A stretch of DNA of 64,000 bases from Plicaturopsis crispa FD-325 SS-3. Its lineage: Eukaryota; Basidiomycota; Agaricomycetes; Amylocorticiales; Amylocorticiaceae. Under the pieces are notes generated by a model, which was not told where the DNA came from, ran no database searches, and was given only the letters and a program-made list of their open reading frames with translations. This document shows, one piece after another, positions 1-12,600 of the stretch. Positions within the stretch are counted from its first letter, which is position 1; every line of letters begins with the position of its first letter. The DNA lies in contig KN832568.1 of NCBI GenBank assembly GCA_000827205.1, positions 131,300-195,299 of the forward strand. Direction: 5' to 3'. Made by a program: the position numbers and the translations under genes.

Positions 1-856
1 AAGATTTGAAGTCGTCGCGTCGATTTCGACGTTTAGGACGCCTTGCGGCGGAGCATCTCCTGCGCTCAATTCATGCCCAAATAACACGATGATAGTGACA
101 GACTTACTGTATCTATATGATAGAACAACCTTGTCATCTCGAATTTTTATTTTGGGATCTTATACGACTGTCTGAGGCAGAACTTGCCGCAACACATTTT
201 CATGTCACGAAGCTAGCCTTTTGACCTCGGAGGAACAATGCAATAGCACTCAATAAAAATTCTGAGGAGACAGAACGATTGGAAAAACCGTTCTGAACAT
301 ATGGTGCACCAAGTAGAAGTGGTTTCGAGCAACACAAAATCCACCAGGTGTTGTACAAAAACCTACGATTTTGACGGACCTTGGAACAAGCCCCTCCTCC
401 GATGGGAGTGCGGAGCTTGCGGAGCACCAACTTTAATCCCAAAAAGGAGGCGGGGCTTGAACCGAACCTAGGTGTACACATAACGACTTCTGGAAAAAAC
501 ATAGCGTTCGATAAGGTGCGTTTCTGTGCATTTATCTGTCGTTTTGTTGACAAAAAGCTAGCGGAATCTGATCTTCCAGTTCGTTATCCTCGCCTGACCG
601 AAAGTGAATAGAGAAAGATGAAGGCTTGAGTGATGCCACCGCCCGTCGTCGGCGCCACGAGGCGGGTATTATTGGTTTAGGGCCGGCGAGACATGCGTCG
701 GTTATTGGGGAGGGAAGTTTACGTCGAATTTACCGACGACCTGCCTTTCTCCGTTCGCGTCCATCTAAACTAAACTGCTCGTTCGTCTGCTCTCTTAGTT
801 TACTGCTTTCTAGTCGCTTGCTTTCTCTCCTTTCGTTTCACATTTCTTTCTCGACA
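1..856. other. Upstream intergenic stretch, no gene recognised
   Basis: No frame here has convincing protein features, and the longest open stretches (about 75-117 codons) overlap on opposite strands with no recognisable motif. The last 80 bases before position 857 are pyrimidine-rich, a common pattern just upstream of basidiomycete start codons. I see no RNA gene or repeat. Confidence 0.5.
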
Positions 857-2454
857 ATGCAGACTAGGCGGCCTTCTGCGGTGCCGCCGCTCGCCATAGT
901 GCTGCCCCACCCCTCACTACCACGTCGGCGGTCCTCATTGCTTTCCGCGACCGCGACTTCACCGCGTACCCCTCGCAGCTGTGGCTCCCCAACCTGCTCC
1001 TCCATTTTCTTGGCTTCCAATAACCGCAAGAGCACGGATAGCTGGAATAGTTCCAACCAGGACGACCAGGAGTGGGAGTGGAAGCCTGAGCAAACCTCTC
1101 TGCTTTCCAGGGTATGTTCGCCACAAAATAGATAAAGATACTCAGTACTGATCAACTGTTCTGATTTCCCCATTTTTCACCGTTTAACAGACGCTCGACG
1201 CTCTTCCAGCCCACCTTACTCCGTTCAACGGGCCCGTGCCGCCCTCAAACCTTCTCGATAAGATTGCGCGAGGGATTTCCCAAGCCAAAGGCCCTCTAGA
1301 CTGGCCACATTCCGTTCGCGCAACACGTCTGAAGCTTGTCGAGCTAGCACGCTTACAAGCGAAGGAGGCTGCAGCAGAGAAGCGCCGCCGTGGTATCGCC
1401 GAGGAAGACGACGACTATGTCGTCGATTCCAACGGCGAGGTCCTTCAAACCACGACGAACATGCGTGGAAGGCGCCCGTTGTACAGGCAATCGAGCATGG
1501 AGTTCATGAATTCTGCGAAACCGGACCATTTCAAGGACAACGATAATCTACTCCGGTGCGTATGTTTAGTATGCTAACTATACCCATGGTACTGATATGT
1601 TGTGCAGCCTGTCAAGCCGTCTTCAACGGTCGGACCGCTATTTCTCTAATCCCGCGTATCATCCATACTCCCGCCCTTCCCCGGCCCATTCACGAAGCCG
1701 CTCTCCCCATGCTCCCCATCTATCTACCGCGAGCTCTACGACACTCGCGTCCTCGTTCGGCTCATCGGCGTCCTCCACAGCACCGCTACAACCGTCACTC
1801 CGCCGTGCCGCCTCGTTCCTTTCCTCCGCTGACTCATCGGTCGAGAACTCAAAGCCGGAGGACCCGCGCGTTCAGCGCGTCCGGAGGTCTGACTCTTTCT
1901 GCGCGCCAACGCCCAAGGGTACGCAGCGCTCGGGGCCGTTGAAACGTGCGCCTTCGTTCGGCGCTTCGAGCAGTACCGATGCCCCTGCGCCCTCTTCTGA
2001 CGAAGAGGAGAAGGCGCGCACCCGCAAGGCGAAGAAGGCACGGACAAAGACAATGTCGCCTGCAACGCCCCCGCCCTCGTCCCCGGCACTTAATTCACCA
2101 GCCAGTAGAACGCGGTCGAAGACGAAGAAGGCAAATACTGCGACTTCACGCTCAGAATCTATCTCACCCAATAAGGCCGATGCCCTCAAATCTCCATCCC
2201 GTCAAAAGCGCAACCCCAGTACCCTAGGCCTAGAGTCGCCGACATCTCCCGCATCTAACAATATGCAGCCCCCACGCACTTTGCGGCGGGTGCGTGCCAC
2301 CAGTTTCGCACGTGCACCCGCACGTCGTATCTCGTTTGGCAGTCTTGCTACCCCTGCTGAGGAGGACCACGAGAACGAGCCATATGGCGCAGCGTTCGGC
2401 GGGCCTCTCGATGGCGGTCAGTCGGGGCTCGGCAGTGCGTTCCAACTGCAGTGA
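857..2454 (+). CDS. Basidiomycete protein of unknown function, Ser/Arg/Pro-rich
   Basis: Three exons (857-1111, 1191-1555, 1608-2454) join in phase into a 488-residue protein. The start is the first ATG in a CGACAATG context after a pyrimidine-rich leader. The introns are 79 and 52 nt with GTATGT and GTGCGT donors. Residues 85-205 are the best-ordered part and carry a basic helical stretch (ATRLKLVELARLQAKEAA). The C-terminal 280 residues are low-complexity Ser/Pro/Arg/Lys sequence with several basic clusters (RTRKAKKARTK, RTRSKTKK) resembling nuclear localisation signals, and RRxSF-like sites that could be phosphorylated. I do not recognise a named family, and nuclear location is inference from composition. 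The exon structure is well supported by phase. Confidence 0.8.
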
Positions 2455-3674
2455 GCGCCCTCTGCTCCTTCCTTTCCCCATCTCTATGTCCGATTTGGAC
2501 ACCCTGTGCTATAACTGTATATCAAGGTTCGCATGCACTGTATGCGGACCATCTCGTTCGACCCGGAACCCCTGGACACCCCCTCCCAAGAACACCGCCC
2601 ATTCTAAATCACTCACCGTTTCCCGCGATCCCTCACCCGCCTCCCACCCGCCGCTGATCCTCCTGACCCATATACTCACCCTCGTCCCTTCTTCCCGACA
2701 CACGGTGGCGCCGGCGGAGGCTAATTTGTTTCACTACCGCGATACCTTTCGCTCTCACCGATACCACATTCCCTTTGGATCTACTGATATACTTCTTTCT
2801 TCTCGCTCCTCGGATCCCGGATTTGGCACTGACCTCTGGAATTACCCGCTCACCCTCATTCGTATCGCCAAGGATTAATCTCGATTGCTCACCTTCACGC
2901 TCACTTTGTCGCTTCGCATTTTTTAAACCGCTCAAGACACGCAGAGCGTTTCTACTCCGCCGCGCTACCACCCCCACATCTCGGATTCAACCCACACAGT
3001 CTATCGTCACGCCCATCGTCGACGGGGCTGCTCCGTGAATGCTTTCATATATGTTTTCATTGATCTATTGGATTCATCATCTGTTTTCATTCCCACTATC
3101 CTTGTCGTTCGTGTTCTGTTTTCACTGCAATTCACATTCATTCATCCGTATTCCTTTCGAATTTTTGTCCTCTCTCCCGTCCCGACGTCTGGTTGCTTGC
3201 TGGGTCGAGCATGTACAATGTACTTGCTTCCGTGCTTTCCTCTGTCCTTATTCACTTTCCTTTTCGTGTGCCAAGTTGGTTTAGCTTCTCTACATACACA
3301 TGCACAGTACTAGTATCGGTTGCTGATACCTACAAAATGTGAATAAACTGCTTGCTGCGAAATTGTGTTGTGCCGCTTGGTGAGGCTCTCTTCAATCCAT
3401 GTAGTCGTTCGCGACCATCCGCCGCCCTAGATGGACGTTTTGCAGCCCCATTGTGCGGTATGTCGAGCAACCGCATCCCTCCTCGGATTTTTGAGATGTC
3501 CTTTCTGCGATACCCAAGTGGCCCGTGCGAGCCCGTCGGTCGTGCGTCGCCATCTGGTCGGACTCGGGGGTTATTGGTTCAACCCAAAATATCTTAGCAC
3601 CGAACCTGTAGATCGCGCAGTGGCTTTGCATTTCATTTCCTGCTGTTTAACTTGAACCTCTGTATCTCATCCAG
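2455..3674. other. Intergenic, pyrimidine-rich; probable first exon(s) of the next gene
   Basis: The stretch is strongly C/T-rich on the plus strand between about 2880 and 3290. Short frames occur but none is convincing. Candidate initiation codons for the next gene lie at 3431 and 3496, each followed by a possible donor, but I cannot decide between them. Confidence 0.4.
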
Positions 3675-6322
3675 CGTCCACACCGTATATTCTCGACAAC
3701 TGGGTACGGTCAACAGAGGATCTTGAAGAAAATCTGCCAAGCGTCCTCGGAATGGCAGATCTGACATACCCCCTCTCGAACTATGGGCTGAATGGGAACA
3801 GCTACGCCGAGCAAGGATCTAGTAGTCGCGCGCCAAATACCTCATTCAGCGTTGCACAAGCTGTTTCCAACTTATCTACCGCCAGCAATTTTGCCTCGAC
3901 GTCGACCCAGAACGGTGCATCGTCCTCCGCAACGGCTACGTTCAAGGCACCCGGTGCGTCCACCCAGCGATTTCACTTTTCAGTTTTTTCCCTCGGACTG
4001 ACACCACGCTCTGAAGCACATAAACATGCGCACCATTTGCATACTATCCCCCCGAGAGAAAAGTCGACACGCACCCTCATCATTGACCACATGCTGTGGG
4101 TACACTGCCGTACGCGCTTCGCACAGGCGCGCGCGGAGCTGGGTATGACCGATCGCACCGGCGGACCGTCCTCGTCCAACTACGTCCACCGTCAGCGGCC
4201 GGAAAATTTCGAGGAGGACGAGGAGGAGTACAGCGACGGTGAGAACCTGATAATGTTGACGGCGAGGGAGGGAGGGCCGGGCCATCCACACAATGACGAC
4301 GAGGATGAACGGCTCGCGAAGCAGGACCTCAGCCTTGCCAGGAGTCTGAGGCTGCGTGCGGAGGGCCTGGAGAAGGTGGTCACGTCGATGCTCGAGCAAC
4401 CGCCGCCCGTCCATCCCATACTCGATAGTGATTTCATGGATCCTCCGACCTCACCAAACCAGCCACCTCGCGACAGCTCCCATCCACACACTCTGCCGAA
4501 CGGCGTCCGTCTCCGTATTCTATTGACCACGGTTGTCAACGACCTTTTTGCCCGCCAAGCGCCGCCCCCTCCTTACCGCCACCAGCGCGATCCTGCGAAC
4601 AACACCGCACAAAATGTACAGGATCCTGCGAACCCCTCTGACGTCCCGTGTGCTTTGATTCCTCTTTCTTGTATCTCCGCGATTCCACCACCGCAACTAA
4701 TATCCTTTGCCTTGTCGCCACCGCAAATGCCGGCTCCTGATTCTAATGTGAGTGTATGTGCTTCTTAGTCAAAACATCGCTAATTCCATGGCACCACGTA
4801 GACGCGACGGTACCCACCGCCATCACCAAGCCCCCGCGTACGCTCGCTATACGTAGCCGGGGCGGACCCAAGCACCGCGAACTCACCCCCAGCCTTCCGC
4901 TGCCCGCGGCACCTGCACACCGGCTGCGACATCTGCGTCGAAGCAAAATCCGAGGTCCGCCCCAGCGGCGGCGGGCGCGGCAGATCGGGGAGCAACGCGG
5001 GAAGCCCGAGCGACAGCAGGAACGCGCAGGGAAGCAACGGGCGCGGGAAAGGGACGGGAAGCGCTGGTCTAAGCGGCTGGAAGGACGGAAGCGGGATCGG
5101 GTCCGGGCTCGCGCGCCCCGGCGTCAGCGGGAACGTCCTCCGCCGGCGCTCCTGGTCCATGATTTCGCCCGGGGACGGCACGCGCGGGCTGGGCGCGGGG
5201 AACACGAAGCTGTCTGAGCTGATCCCACGGTTCATCAGGCTCTCGGCGCTGGTGGCGATGGAGCTGGGCAGCGAGGCAAGGGAGGACGAGGAGGGAGGGG
5301 AGACGGATAGCACTGCGACCGTGACGTCCTCGCCCGCGGCGCCGCGAAATCCATCTGCGTCGGCGGCGGCGCAGAACAAAATGCTTATGTATGCGCTACG
5401 GCCGACTCGTGACTGGTATCTGCTGCTCGCTGGGCTCCTCACGCGGGCCGTCCTGGAGGGCTATCTGACAGCGGGCTGGAGGGGCTTGGAGCCCGTGGAA
5501 TGCCTCCTTGCCGTCGGTCTCGGCATATCCAACAACATCGATGGCACAGGCATCGACCACGCAACCGGTCCAAACCCTCAAGAGCCAGGTGATGATCCTG
5601 ATCGTATCATGGGCGATGAGTTTCCATGGCTCGACCCAGATGGTCTCCCGAGCTTGAAAGACGCAGCGCGAATGCTGTTTCCTACCTTGCGTACTCCACG
5701 GGACAATCGGCGGCAGGTTGAGCCCGATGCAGAATCTGAATTCGAGCGCGAAATGACGGAAAGGGTGAAGAGGGTTCGTGCCATTTCTCTGTTTGTAGAA
5801 TTACCACTCGTGAGGCTAAATTTTCGCTCGGAACAGTTCTACGCCATTCCCGAATCGACACCAGATCTGTCCACGCACATGGAGGACCTTGCATGGACGT
5901 ACCCCGCGGAGCCCGTCGAGCGCGCAGCCGTCAGGTTCTGCGAGGCTATCGCAAAATGGCGTGGCAAGCCCGAATTGGAGACGGTGAATAATCCTTACTA
6001 CGTCTCTTTTTTCACAACGCTAAAATGCTTCCAGTATAAGAAAAAGCCACCGGAATCCTCCGCAAATAAGGACCTGCTCGCGACGCCCGGTGGATCGACG
6101 ATGACCATCGAGTCGCTCGTGCACTCGAATCCGAGCAGCCCCACGACGTCGATGCTGCCATCGGGTACCAAGCGGTCGCGCAGGTTGTCGAAGCCGTCAA
6201 TCGATGTGTATTTCACGCAGCCTACTACTACGGATCGCCAGAACGGATGGAGTACTGCGTCGAAACGCCGCCATTCCATCGACGACGGGCGGGGTGGCGC
6301 AAATAAAAGATTGCACGGTTGA
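3675..6322 (+). CDS. Conserved basidiomycete protein of unknown function, acidic/low-complexity
   Basis: Exons 3675-3953, 4017-4747, 4802-5773, 5837-5983 and 6035-6322 join in phase. Four introns of 51-63 nt are all multiples of three, so some read through as open frame. I call them introns from GT-AG ends and CTGAC or GCTAA branch points. The first ATG within these exons is at 3752, giving 779 residues. However, the frame upstream to an acceptor at 3674 reads as good protein (YILDNWVRSTEDLEE), so the true start is probably in an earlier exon not placed here. Conserved-looking blocks are EKSTRTLIIDHMLWVHCRTR, RSLRLRAEGLEKVVTSMLEQ and a CX2C-containing stretch (CPRHLHTGCDICVEAK). The C-terminus has a basic cluster (KRSRRLSK). 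No named domain is recognised. Confidence 0.75.
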
Positions 6323-7175
6323 GCGTGCTTATCGTTATATCTTGTGCGTCGCGTCGTCTTTTTGGGAGAATTTAACGGCTAACGAACTGTATAGAAAATG
6401 TACAATTGACTGTACCACCGGGCGTGATTGTTTTCTGTACACTATAATCGAAGGCCTATATGAGCACACCCTCGCTACGGTAGTCAGTGCCGGAACGCAC
6501 GAAAATACAAAACCCAGATCGTCGCACCGGAAGTTGCCAAGAATCAAGCTTCAAGCAAGTTTCAACCCAGCCAATGCGTAGTCAGTGCCGAGTGCATTAA
6601 CACACTCACCAAGTCGGCGTGTTCCTTCTCAATGACGATAGTGCCCACTGTGATTCGCCAAGGAACTACTGTGCGCACTGAGTGTATGGTTGGGATAATA
6701 TGGTATGAAATATACTTCGGAATACATAAATAACAGTGAACACGACCGGGCCCACACCGATATCTACGAGTTGACTACGCTACAGATCTTGGACAGATGC
6801 AAAACTACACAAGCATATCAGGAAGTAAATAAGAGCATCAATCAAAGGACGGCAACGGCTGGAAAGGAGAGCAATGGAAGGGACTTGACGAGAGTACGGT
6901 GGGGGCGGGGTCCATCTGGGGAAACCGCCGAAGGATCAATAGAGAACGTAAGTAGGTTATGGTGCACAACGAAATGAAAAGTAGATACGCCCAAGCGTCC
7001 GGTGAGATGTACGGTAAGCACTGACGAACAGACAAAAAATGTAGACCGGACGGAGCCTTGATGATAGACAGATAGCCAAGAGAAGATATGCGACGGCAGG
7101 GGATGGATGATGGGATGGGGATGGGAAATGGACGACGGACGATGCGCTCGGAGGGGGTGTGTGAAGTGCGACGTA
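6323..7175. other. Convergent 3' intergenic region
   Basis: This is the space between two converging genes and would hold both 3' untranslated regions. A 13-bp string (gtagtcagtgccg) occurs twice, near 6480 and 6580. Nothing else was recognised. Confidence 0.5.
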
Positions 7176-9628
7176 CTATAGCATGACCGTCATACCCGGG
7201 AAACCGTCGAGATCTCCTTCCGTCTTCGTCACGGGGATGGATGGAGGCCTTGCCGGCGGCTCCTCGGGCGTGGGCAAGTTGTTAGGGTTTCGAGGATTGG
7301 CGCCAGACTCGGCGAGCAGCTTCGCGCATTCAGCACCGCCTTCCGACCGCACTGCACAGTGCATTAGCATTGCATTAACATGTAAGAAACGAGCGCTACT
7401 CACGGTGGCGGTTCAGCGCGTCCATCCGTGCGAACGTCTTTTGACAGCCGTCGCACAGGAAGGGTCTAAAGTTTGAATGCAGTTGCTCGTGGCGCTTGCA
7501 ATCATGCTGTCGAGCGAAACCCTTGCCACAGCCGGGCCACTTGCACTGGAAGGGTTTCTCTTCGTTATGGGAACGGAGATGCCCTGTAGATGTGAGACAC
7601 GTTAGAGTTACATCCCCGTCCTGAAGATCAAGTATGCGTACCTTTCAGGTTGAAACTCCTCGTAAACGTGCTTTTGCATCCAGGGATGGGGCACTGGAAG
7701 TTTGCCTCTTGTTTGCGCCGCCGATGGCTGGCCTCCGCCGTCCGACCAGTCGTAACGTTGGGTTTTGACACATACCCAGACCCTTGTGACGGATCGGGGC
7801 TAGGAGGAATGGTGTACCCCTCGATGTCTGCCGCAGACAACATTGGAGCCTGTCGACCAGATAGCGCAACGTTCGGCAACTCGTCTGCCCTATATCGAGG
7901 GCTCGCCGAAGGGCTTGGGTAAGGACTCGGCCGGGTCGAGGACGAATTACTCCAGGACCCGCCTGGTATACGTTCTGTACGCGACCCATAAGACGCGCGT
8001 CGTGCATGGCTGCGAATGGCGGGAATCGACTCTTGAGGGTGTAAATATTGTCGACTGATGAAGTCCTGCTGCGAGCTGGGGGGAAAGAGGTGGGTGCTAC
8101 TATGCCGCATGTCTTCAGACCGCGACTGTCGATGCCCTATCCTCGAACTACCGTCCGATTTGGCACGGCGAAGGCTCGTACCGAAGTCGGGAGAGAGGAA
8201 GTCGTTGGAGTTGTAATTGGGGGATGATGGGCCGAAGGTATAATGTTGGCCGAGGTGGGGTAGTTGGGACGTCGTATTGCTGCCAAACGTCGCGTGTTGC
8301 GAGTTGGCACTGGATGGATGCGAGCCGGGGGAGGCGAGGACGTCGTTCATGTTACAGGTGCCCGCATCATCTAGTGCGGAGCCATTGGAAGTGGGCATTT
8401 GGTCCTGAGACATGAAGTCTGTATTCCAAAGAGGGGGTTGAAGAGAGGTGTCGGATTTACTCCGCGATCGTGGAGGTGCAGCGTAGAGGTAGTTGTTGTC
8501 GTTAACAGACTGTGTATTTGAATGCGTACTGCCGCCGGACAGCCCCGCAGACCCCGCGTCATGGCTGTGCCGACCGGGGAAAGAATACGGAAGCTGTGCA
8601 TGCTGCGAATATTGGGAAACGGGCAATGATGCTGTATCTTCGTGAGATTCGGGAAGGTGGTTCCACGAATTCTGTTGATTGTTCTGGGCGGAATCTGGAT
8701 AGTTGCGTCAGCTTAATTGATCAAAACACGGAAACAAGCTACACCCTAGATCTCGGGACTTACTTTGACGTAGTTCCTCCAGCGTCTGTTGAAACGGAAC
8801 CGTTTGTGAGGCCCCGCCGCCACCACTGACTGGTGTAGCGGGAACAATGTGCAATTGGGGTCCGCTACCTATGACACCACCGTCTCCTGCCGGCGCGTTG
8901 ATCGTCGGAGGTGATTGTGGGAACATGTCGTTGGCAGATGGACTGCTGGAATCTGGAATTAAGAGCTGCGGAGGGGAATTTGGCTTCTCAGGAGGAGACA
9001 TCGCGCGGTCGTGGGGTAACGGATGGGCGCCCCATCGCGGGGACTCGAATCGCATATTCTCAAAGTTTTGAGTGACATCCAATCGCGGGGAGGATGATGA
9101 AGGATGGGGGTTTGAGGCAACTGAAGACGCGCGGCTACGCCGTTCGGGATCTCCGCCACTCTCTCCGCCGCCATTACTGGATGGCGAACTGTAATCAAAG
9201 GAGTGTGGGGAAATCTGGTCCAGGTCAGCAGGAGTGACCGAGACCGAGACATGGCCACTTTGGTTGTTGAGATCGGACATAAATTCGCCGCCGAACATCA
9301 GGAGTCCGGTAGAGTTTGGGGGATCGTATTCGGAGGGGTCGTAGTCTTCGCGTATCTGCACACCGGGCGGCGGGGCGTCGAATAGACTGAAGTCTGTGGG
9401 CTCACCGGGACCGAAGCTGAGGTCGGAATGGCCAGAATATGGTGAGTTCTGAAAGGAACCGTTGTAGGAGGGCGTGTGAGGAAAATGAGGGCTCTGGTTC
9501 TGGTTTGTGAAGTCGAAACCGTCGTAGGAGTGGGGCGAAATGTTGTGCTGGGCCGAGGAGGGGGAGGGCGAGTGGTTGAAGTCGAACTCGTTTAAATAGG
9601 GAGATGCATCTTGGCCAACGAGTTCCAT
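7176..9628 (-). CDS. CRZ1: Crz1-type C2H2 zinc-finger transcription factor
   Basis: Exons 9628-8764, 8694-7642, 7583-7404 and 7351-7176 give 757 residues. Three C2H2 fingers lie at about 620-702. Finger 1 has [14 protein letters not shown], finger 2 [14 protein letters not shown], and finger 3 [14 protein letters not shown] followed by a Cys. This order and these signatures are those of fungal Crz1, which calcineurin dephosphorylates on Ca2+ or stress signals so that it enters the nucleus. The N-terminal 600 residues are Ser/Pro/Asn-rich and disordered with many SP sites, as in the family. PGVQIR at 88-93 resembles a calcineurin-docking PxIxIT motif, although Gly at position 2 is unfavourable. 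An intron splits finger 1 and another splits finger 3 before its last His region. The ATG at 9628 is the first in frame. The symbol is assigned by family resemblance. Confidence 0.88.
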
Positions 9629-12600
9629 GGCTAAGATCACAAGCTAAGCGAGCAAAGCGAGCGGTTAAGAGTGATATCTAGCGTATGACGGAGTGTAGTT
9701 TGTGTAGATTGATCAAAAGCGGTGACTGTGACCGATGCAAACGAGATTCGCAAGGCTGTGTCGAGGATGGGCAGCACAAAAATACGGACGGAGGAGGAGA
9801 GTGTACGAGGACAAGGAGCGTCGTTTCTCGGATCCTCGAAATTCCAAGACCAATCTTGTTTTCAGGGCGCTCTTTTGAAACTCCGCTGCCTATGGCACCC
9901 TCGGGTGATTTCATTAGTTTTGTGACTGCACTTTCCTCAAAATTCGTCAAAACACTCCTCGGGAGCAGCCTGTGAGCGCGATTTTGTTTCAACCTTTTCC
10001 TCAGGGTTTTCATCGAGTCCACATTGCGGTTTGTTGGCATCGGTGCAGCTCCTGTGCACGGTCGAAAATCCACACCGCCTCCGACGAATGCGGTGTATTA
10101 GTGCTCGGACACAGTCTCCGAGCACCTGGTCTTCATTGCACGTTCTTTCGTCGGGAAATACCGTCAAACGCGCGCTATGTGCGTGAGGTCTCGCTGAACT
10201 CAGTAAGCATTTCTCTCAAACATCAGCGGAGGCTTCTCACCAACTTGATCGTCTCGAAGAAGAGATGGCGACTATAGTTCAAACGTCAAACTCGATCTTT
10301 CTCCTCCACGACGACGACAGGAGGATGCGCAGCTGGCGCTGGTGAATCCCCTCGGCCATCTCTGGAAAATGGCTCTCTCGTGAATTCAAACTACCCTCGA
10401 GCGACAGTATTCGAGGCAGCCTTGCTCAAGAAACAGCAACCCCCGTTAGCGCGTGGTACTCGATGTACGCGCCGCGTACATCGATGACACCGTTCGGCAT
10501 CTCAAAATATCGCGGTTGAATAATATGAACTTCCTTTCCGGGCGAATCCCGCTGCACACCCCTGACAGGACACGTCTCTGCACATCCGCCGGCCCATCTG
10601 CATCAACGGAAACTCAGGGTCTCTGTATTTTCGAATCCATGCCTACCTACACGAATTGAGCACGGACGCTGTCAAGACGCAGTCGCCGCCCTCACATCAA
10701 GCGCAATGTCGAACGCAAATAGACGCAAATGCAGCGGCAGGTTACACGATCCGAGTTAGCCTCGGGCTACGTATGCGATTTCGGCTAGATTGCATTTCGA
10801 AAAATTACTGATCTAAAGACTGATAAACATTCCGAGGTTAGCGGTGCGCCGTGAGCATCATATTCCGATATTTACCGCTCAGCAGGTGAGGCGCTCGTCT
10901 GTAAGTATGCTCAACTCCATTTGTGGCGGACTTTGCTTACCTCCGCTGTTCTAGTATCCGCCTAACGTTTTGTAATTATGCACCACGTGGATGAGGCGGC
11001 GCGAATGAGAGAGGTGAGCTGCAAGTCTCGCATCCATTGATCCACTTACTTATACAAAACATGAGCACAGCATTGACGCGCGACGCTGTCCAAGACGAGC
11101 CTTCCGCCATCCCCGCAGGCGTTCAAAATAACACAGCCGCCCAGGGCGGCGTCCGGGTCTAGCTAGTCCGCGGATAACGCACTACGTACTTACCCCGTCT
11201 TGAAGACCTCCTTGCATCCCGGACTTCCTGACAACTTACATGGTAATGCTGCTTTCGACTTACGAAACCACGGGTCGCGAGATCGGTGTCGGTCTTTCGA
11301 ATGTGGTATACGGTCTGCGTTCTGCTCCCACTAGTCCTAACTTGCTCATCTCTGACACTTTCAAGCAGGTGCATCCCCATCGCTCGACACTCGCACCCAA
11401 GACAACTGTGTGAGCACCTTCCCCGCGTTTCGCGTGCTGATAACCTCGCGGCGGCGGGAGCTGATGCGTGGCGGCCTCGAGGCTTTACCGGATTCAGTGC
11501 GCCAGATTGGCGTTCTATGGGCGCTCAGTCGGCGTCTAAACAGCTCGCCGGGATAGTTCGTCCCATCGTTCGTGTTTTGCCACCACCAGCCACCACCGCG
11601 CGGCGGTCCATGCGACTCCACCGGGGCGCGTTGGACGTCCAGGTGTTGCTCACACCTCGAATCGTGTGGAGAGGTCGGTGGACATTTTTTCCGTGATGTA
11701 TTTTTGGTCTTTCTGTGCGCAACAGTCGGGGAAACGTATAGGAAGTATCAAGGCATGTAATAACTTCAATGGACCGCTCAGAACCCCCAAAACTATTGTT
11801 TATCCATCCAGACACGTTCGTCGTCTGTCATGTCCGACTGCTCGCGCTGGACATCCGCCCGACTTGCGTCTGGTCGCACAAGTTGCACAATGCACATCCA
11901 TTGCCAACAAGTGATCCTGATGCTCGTCGGGCCCCCGCCATCGATAACAGTCCGCGGCGAAACATGCCCGCCCCTGTTCTCGTCTTAATTACGCGTGCGT
12001 GGGGTGGGAGATGATGTCTGTCGTTCGTTTTGTGATCCTCGGCCTCCGTCTTCCGTCTGTTCCGTCAACGACTCCCGAGCGTGGGTGCGCGCTGATACTC
12101 GAACGGGACGCCTTGATCGGCGTCTACTTGGTGGGAAGGGCCAAGGCGCAGCTCGCTGCTCAGCGCTCAAGGACTTGCGTATCATTGCTTTATTCTTTAT
12201 CGTGTCGCCGACTCTCGCTCGCATCCTGCGCGTTATCGTTGTTGACTTATCATTGTCAATGTTAGATCCAGCCGCCGCCATAATTTGCGGCAGGCAGGAT
12301 ACTCACCCGTTGATATTCAATTTAACTCGTTTTCGTGCTAAACAGTCAAGCATCTCCGTACACCGACGATGAATAGGTGTTGGAAGAGCCATTTTGACGG
12401 GGCAAAATGAATCGCGCGCACTCAGGACATTGAGAAAAATAGCGTTGTATTGAGGGTGAAAGGGGTCAAGCACAGTACTAGTATCAGTATTTAGTGGGAG
12501 TGGCTCGGTGATTAGTGAGTTGCTCTATCACAGACGCCGACTTGACGTGCGTAGACAGTGACACAAGCCTCGCCGTGAGAGACACTTGACCGCGAGCCCC

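Noticed and set aside
1736-2189. Minus-strand frames over the first gene
   Set aside because: They mirror the Arg/Ser/Pro-rich third exon of the plus-strand gene, whose splice phases close.
3560-3595. tRNA B-box-like GGTTCAACCC
   Set aside because: No A box at the right distance and no cloverleaf stems around it.
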